Shown here piece after piece: positions 60,987 to 64,000 of a DNA stretch of 64,000 nucleotides; position 1 is the first letter of the stretch; each line of letters starts with the position of its first letter. The stretch is from NCBI GenBank assembly GCA_964343805.1, contig CAYFLR010000010.1, forward strand, positions 1 through 64,000, written 5' to 3'. The translations under genes and the position numbers were made by a program. The notes beneath the pieces are model-generated. The model did not search any database and was not told where the DNA came from. It saw only the letters and a program-made list of their open reading frames with translations. The stretch comes from CAYFLR01 sp964343805 (GTDB taxonomy: Bacteria > Bdellovibrionota_B > Oligoflexia > CAYFLR01).

Positions 60987-61756
60987 GCTGATTTTACCGC
61001 TTCGGACCAGGCCGGGTTGTTAACAAATTCTTTCTTAGTGATTTCTATGTTTTGGCCATCCCAGCCTTCTCCGCCATTATCACTATCAAAAATGAGGAAA
61101 GCTTGGTTGGAATAGTCAATAAACAGTTGGATCTTGGTTACTTTATGCTCGGTGCCTTTGATGAGGACACGTGATAGAGCTGATTGGCGACAGCCGATCT
61201 TGGATGTGGAGTTTGCACGACCGAGAACACCCATGAAACTGGTGGTCTGCTTTTGATTACTGTGAAGACCTCCATCAGTACTCGGAGTTCCAAAGTTTAC
61301 TGAGTAGGTATAGGCATCATCTGAGGTAACGATGATGTTAAGAGAGTTTTGATTCACACATCTCTGAGTTAAACAGTTTTTCTCTTTACTTTGAGTTTCT
61401 GCGTCATCAAAAAGCTGTAAGATCTCAATAAGGCGATACAATTTATCCTCTGCTTTAATTAATTTGTCTATGCAGTCATCCTGATCAGAGCATTTGATCT
61501 TTTCCATCATTTTTTGAGCTGCGGGGTCTTGTGAGGTGTTGTTATTTTCCTCAGTTGGTGAGCTGGTATCATCTGTAGTAGCAGGGGGACTATCATCAGG
61601 CTGAGTTTGGGGGGATGGTGAAGGTGTGGAGGTGTTGTTATTATTGTTATTAGATTCCTGGGCTCGTAGAGAGCCTGGCCTATCAAGTAAAGTGGTAAAA
61701 AAAAGTGCTAGAAAGATAATAAATAGGGTTTGTGGTAGGGGGAACGTCTTATTCAT
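60974..61756 (-). CDS. secreted protein coupled to the clan CD peptidase
   Basis: 260 residues. Signal peptide (about 1-33, cleavage at LRA), an Asn/Thr/Ser/Pro-rich linker (35-75), then a domain with six Cys and a beta-rich core (VTKIQLFIDYSNQAFLIFDS). ATG 61756 with GGGTGA upstream is preferred over GTG 61765. The 3' end overlaps the peptidase start by 13 bp, suggesting a fixed ratio of the two products; it could be an inhibitor, substrate or partner. No family recognised. Confidence 0.72.
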   Translation of the reverse strand: MNKTFPLPQTLFIIFLALFFTTLLDRPGSLRAQESNNNNNNTSTPSPSPQTQPDDSPPATTDDTSSPTEENNNTSQDPAAQKMMEKIKCSDQDDCIDKLIKAEDKLYRLIEILQLFDDAETQSKEKNCLTQRCVNQNSLNIIVTSDDAYTYSVNFGTPSTDGGLHSNQKQTTSFMGVLGRANSTSKIGCRQSALSRVLIKGTEHKVTKIQLFIDYSNQAFLIFDSDNGGEGWDGQNIEITKKEFVNNPAWSEAVKSACQN

Positions 61757-62043
61757 AATTATCACCCAAAAGCTGAGAACTTAAACCAATGCTAGCTCCA
61801 CATAGCAAAACCAATCTTCTCTATATTATACCATATTTTGGCTTTCAGGTCTCTAACTTCTTATTATAAAGGCACAGCAGAGTTTTTTGGCAAAATTCGC
61901 CGGTTTTTGAGGCAAAAGTAAACCAATTAATAACAATTGTTTATGGTTAAAAGTAAAGAAATTCTAAAAAAATCCGAATAGTAGCGTATAGAGCTTTTAA
62001 ATCTATAGATGAGTTAAAACATATAGATAGGAAAAATAGGCAT

Positions 62044-63927
62044 ATGAATTACACACCATTCAAACCCCACTTTCGACTTTTATTTGTTATTTTTACTCTC
62101 TGTTCCTATTTATTTTTTGCTTGTGATGATCCCCAACCAGGTCCTATGAAAAGAGGTATAAAGAAAAACCAAAATGCCGCTACTAACAATAATAGTAATG
62201 GGAATAGCACCAATCCAGATGGAACTCCCAGTACCGCCGATCAATTAGCCAACTTTGATTTAGATGCTGTTTTGGCGGGTCTAAAATCATTTTATAAAAC
62301 TTCTGATCCTAATAGTAATGGTGCAAAATTAAAAAACTTTGAAGTTTCTATGCGTTACCATAAGAAATTAGAAGGCTATATCCCTTTTATAACATGGGAT
62401 AATAATGACTATGTTCATTATGTTAGGCTCATGAGATGCACCAAGAAATTTTATGAAAACAAAGTAAAAGGAGCACTAGAAGAAGGTGCTTTGAGTAAGT
62501 TTGCAAAATTTAATACTCAATCTAAGGCAAGTCCCAGCAATAATAATGATAATAACGATAATACTAACAACAATAATAACGATAACAAGAGTGCCTCCTT
62601 GGTATTTGGCGGAGCTTTAGACGACTTAGTTGACGGAAAGACTTCTGTCGATGGTTTGATGAATCTAGATTATGACGAAATTCTATTGGATCCAAGTTCC
62701 AAAGGATTCGAAGAGTGCTATGAAGTTAATGATTCGATTGTAATTCGAGAGATCTGGGACACTACTGCCAACCCAGGATTTCATACCTATTATGCCCAAG
62801 GCTGTTTTAATAATAAAGGATGCTCTCCTTCCATAGCTTTCTTGGATATTGACTTTACACAAGATCGTATTAAGGTTCCATCCGATCTCTTTATGAGAAG
62901 AGATAGTATTTTTAAGCAGTTAAAAGAGGTTACAGTGGGTTTGGTAGAGGCAGACGAAGAGGCCGATAAAGAATTTGATAAGTGTAGCGAAAATTTGGAC
63001 TCCGGAATTGATGCTATTATTAAGAATAAGACAGTAGGAATGTATTGGACTATGGGAGTTGTGGGAGTTCTAACAGTAGCATCTTTAAGTGCAGAATTGA
63101 TGAGTGGTGGTTCTGGTGGATCTGGCGGGTCAGGAGGATCAGGAGGTTCAGGAGGATCAGGAGGTTCAGGGGGATCAGGAGGTTCAGGAGGAATCACCGG
63201 TGCTGTAACCCAAGGAGTAAAGAATGAAGCTATGGGACGTGCCGATGCTGAATTTAATAAACAATTTGGCACAGGGGGTAACTGTGGAGCTCCTAAGTCA
63301 AAACCAGAAGAGCATGAAGATAAGATGGCTAGACATAAATGTGTACAAGGAAACTTTGCACAAGGAGCTAAGCAAGTCGCCATGTCTGGCGGGAATGGCT
63401 ATGCGATAGCCAATGCGGTTGGAGGAGCTGTAATTAACTCTCTTCCTATGAATAATTCTCGTTTAGGTGGGATGGGAGCCTCAGGTATTGGTTATGCCGT
63501 AGAGAAAATAAAAACCAAAGAAGAGGATGCTCTGAAAATGAAAAAAACCTGTGTAGGGGCATCTAAGGCTCTTGCCCAACGAGAAGAGTATCTTTTTAGA
63601 CAAGATATGCTGATTGCTGACCTAGCTGATGAGATTCGCTATCTCCGTCTCTATGTGGATGAAGATGGAGCTGTAGAGGGCAATGAACTGTTGGAAGATT
63701 ATGTAGATACCAACTACAACACTGGTTTTCTTGATTACATTTCAGCGAAAGAAAACTGTGACAGCCAGCTCATGTGTCTGAAATTCTCAGGGACACGAAA
63801 AACTTGTCGTGAATGCTCAGAAGAAGAGCTTATAGATCTGAAGGAAGAGCTCGCAGAAGCGGAAGAAGAACGTAAAGAGGCTGAAAAAGAACGCAAAGAA
63901 AAGGAAAAGAGTCAGCAAGCTAACTAA
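62044..63927 (+). CDS. lipoprotein with (GGS) linker and coiled-coil tail
   Basis: 627 residues. Lipobox FFAC (Cys 28). An Asn/Ser-rich region precedes an N-terminal domain (about 70-340) with a second Asn/Asp-rich stretch (about 165-185). A hydrophobic helix (about 332-352) is followed by 10 GGS units (354-383), a Cys-containing region (385-600), and a Lys/Glu coiled-coil tail. The GGS run probably acts as a flexible linker between the two halves. The next gene starts 19 bp after the stop. No family recognised. Confidence 0.78.
   Translation: MNYTPFKPHFRLLFVIFTLCSYLFFACDDPQPGPMKRGIKKNQNAATNNNSNGNSTNPDGTPSTADQLANFDLDAVLAGLKSFYKTSDPNSNGAKLKNFEVSMRYHKKLEGYIPFITWDNNDYVHYVRLMRCTKKFYENKVKGALEEGALSKFAKFNTQSKASPSNNNDNNDNTNNNNNDNKSASLVFGGALDDLVDGKTSVDGLMNLDYDEILLDPSSKGFEECYEVNDSIVIREIWDTTANPGFHTYYAQGCFNNKGCSPSIAFLDIDFTQDRIKVPSDLFMRRDSIFKQLKEVTVGLVEADEEADKEFDKCSENLDSGIDAIIKNKTVGMYWTMGVVGVLTVASLSAELMSGGSGGSGGSGGSGGSGGSGGSGGSGGSGGITGAVTQGVKNEAMGRADAEFNKQFGTGGNCGAPKSKPEEHEDKMARHKCVQGNFAQGAKQVAMSGGNGYAIANAVGGAVINSLPMNNSRLGGMGASGIGYAVEKIKTKEEDALKMKKTCVGASKALAQREEYLFRQDMLIADLADEIRYLRLYVDEDGAVEGNELLEDYVDTNYNTGFLDYISAKENCDSQLMCLKFSGTRKTCRECSEEELIDLKEELAEAEEERKEAEKERKEKEKSQQAN
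63103..63192 (+). repeat. 9-bp tandem repeat coding (GGS)10
   Basis: Ten units of the type TCAGGAGGA/TCAGGAGGT in frame. Third-position changes between units show some age, but the later units are nearly identical, so slippage may still vary the number. Confidence 0.85.
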
Positions 63928-63946
63928 GCCATTAGAGGTGGATTAA

Positions 63947-64000
63947 ATGCGGAGTCATTTGAATATAATAAAATATATCTTGATGGGAGTCTTTTTAAGT
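63947..64000 (+). CDS. start of an envelope protein (cut by the window end)
   Basis: ATG 63947 follows GAGGTGG at five bases and opens a hydrophobic leader (MRSHLNIIKYILMGVFLS), probably a signal peptide. It lies 19 bp after the preceding lipoprotein gene and is likely in the same transcript. Nothing more can be said. Confidence 0.6.
   Translation, partial: MRSHLNIIKYILMGVFLS

Noticed and set aside
63103..63192. Possible CRISPR-like array
   Set aside because: The 9-bp units have no spacers and stay in frame as GGS codons.
62790..63383. Minus-strand Pro/Glu/Asp repeat protein
   Set aside because: It is the complement of the GGS-coding repeat (TCC/ACC codons give PPE/PPD); the plus-strand lipoprotein has signal, lipobox and ribosome site.

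Overview
The window (AT-rich by eye) reads as a chromosome piece from a Gram-negative bacterium of the deltaproteobacterial grade, most likely Bdellovibrionota/Oligoflexia-like. The evidence is the gene order tilS-ftsH-folP-cdaA-ybbR-glmM-pdxJ-tsaE, outer-membrane features (signal peptidase I, LolB-like lipoprotein, PpiD, a beta-barrel candidate), about ten putative lipoproteins with low-complexity linkers, several long TPR proteins, and rpsB-tsf-pyrH-frr next to secA. The placement is an inference; no 16S rRNA is present. There is no prophage, IS element, CRISPR array or plasmid function. Four N runs (253-266, 12683-12692, 30938-30947, 35812-35821) mark joins; those inside serS and ribF are assembly effects, not mutations.

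Layout. 1-757: possible 3' end of a minus-strand gene, a GC-rich hairpin segment, and a minus-strand tRNA operon (Ser-TGA with a missing 3' end, Ser-GCT, Arg-ACG) with promoter and terminator. 758-3187: large uncharacterised repeat-rich protein. 3283-11859: plus-strand housekeeping operon for tRNA modification (tilS, tsaE), membrane proteolysis (ftsH), folate (folP), c-di-AMP and cell-wall precursor supply (cdaA, ybbR, glmM) and vitamin B6 (pdxJ). 11868-17279: Cys-rich lipoprotein, then two TPR envelope proteins. 17362-27057: three paralogous lipoproteins, each preceded by a sigma-54-type -24/-12 promoter, interspersed with a Memo-like protein, aroK, a 43-residue basic protein, a RelA/SpoT-synthetase-like protein and ppiD. 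27271-36592: amidase-fold lipoprotein lacking its zinc ligands, a family-4-like uracil-DNA glycosylase, serS, two glycosyltransferases, aroE, a PilZ-like membrane protein and ribF.

36737-44688: lipoproteins, lepB, a TPR lipoprotein, a LolB-like lipoprotein and two peptide-type ABC ATPases without permeases. 44695-54550 (minus strand): frr, pyrH, tsf, rpsB, secA, an M23 peptidase, an NFACT/RqcH-like protein and a putative outer-membrane barrel with three related Ala-rich loops. 54802-64000: ornithine aminotransferase, a tandem hairpin repeat with compensatory stem changes, a large MscS channel, an acidic CxxC protein, a legumain-like (clan CD) lipoprotein with a secreted partner, and a lipoprotein with a (GGS)10 linker.

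The best candidate for something undescribed is the lipoprotein family at 17362-18438, 18753-19877 and 25983-26981: a lipid anchor, a variable (in two cases helical and charged) stalk, a conserved Cys-containing domain and a C-terminal aromatic/Gly-Gly motif. All three carry GG-N10-GC promoter elements 60-85 bp upstream of their start codons, and I found no other such element by eye in the intergenic DNA I read. This suggests a small co-regulated surface system under sigma-54. Runners-up are the clan CD lipoprotein pair, the dead-amidase lipoprotein and the RelA-like protein.
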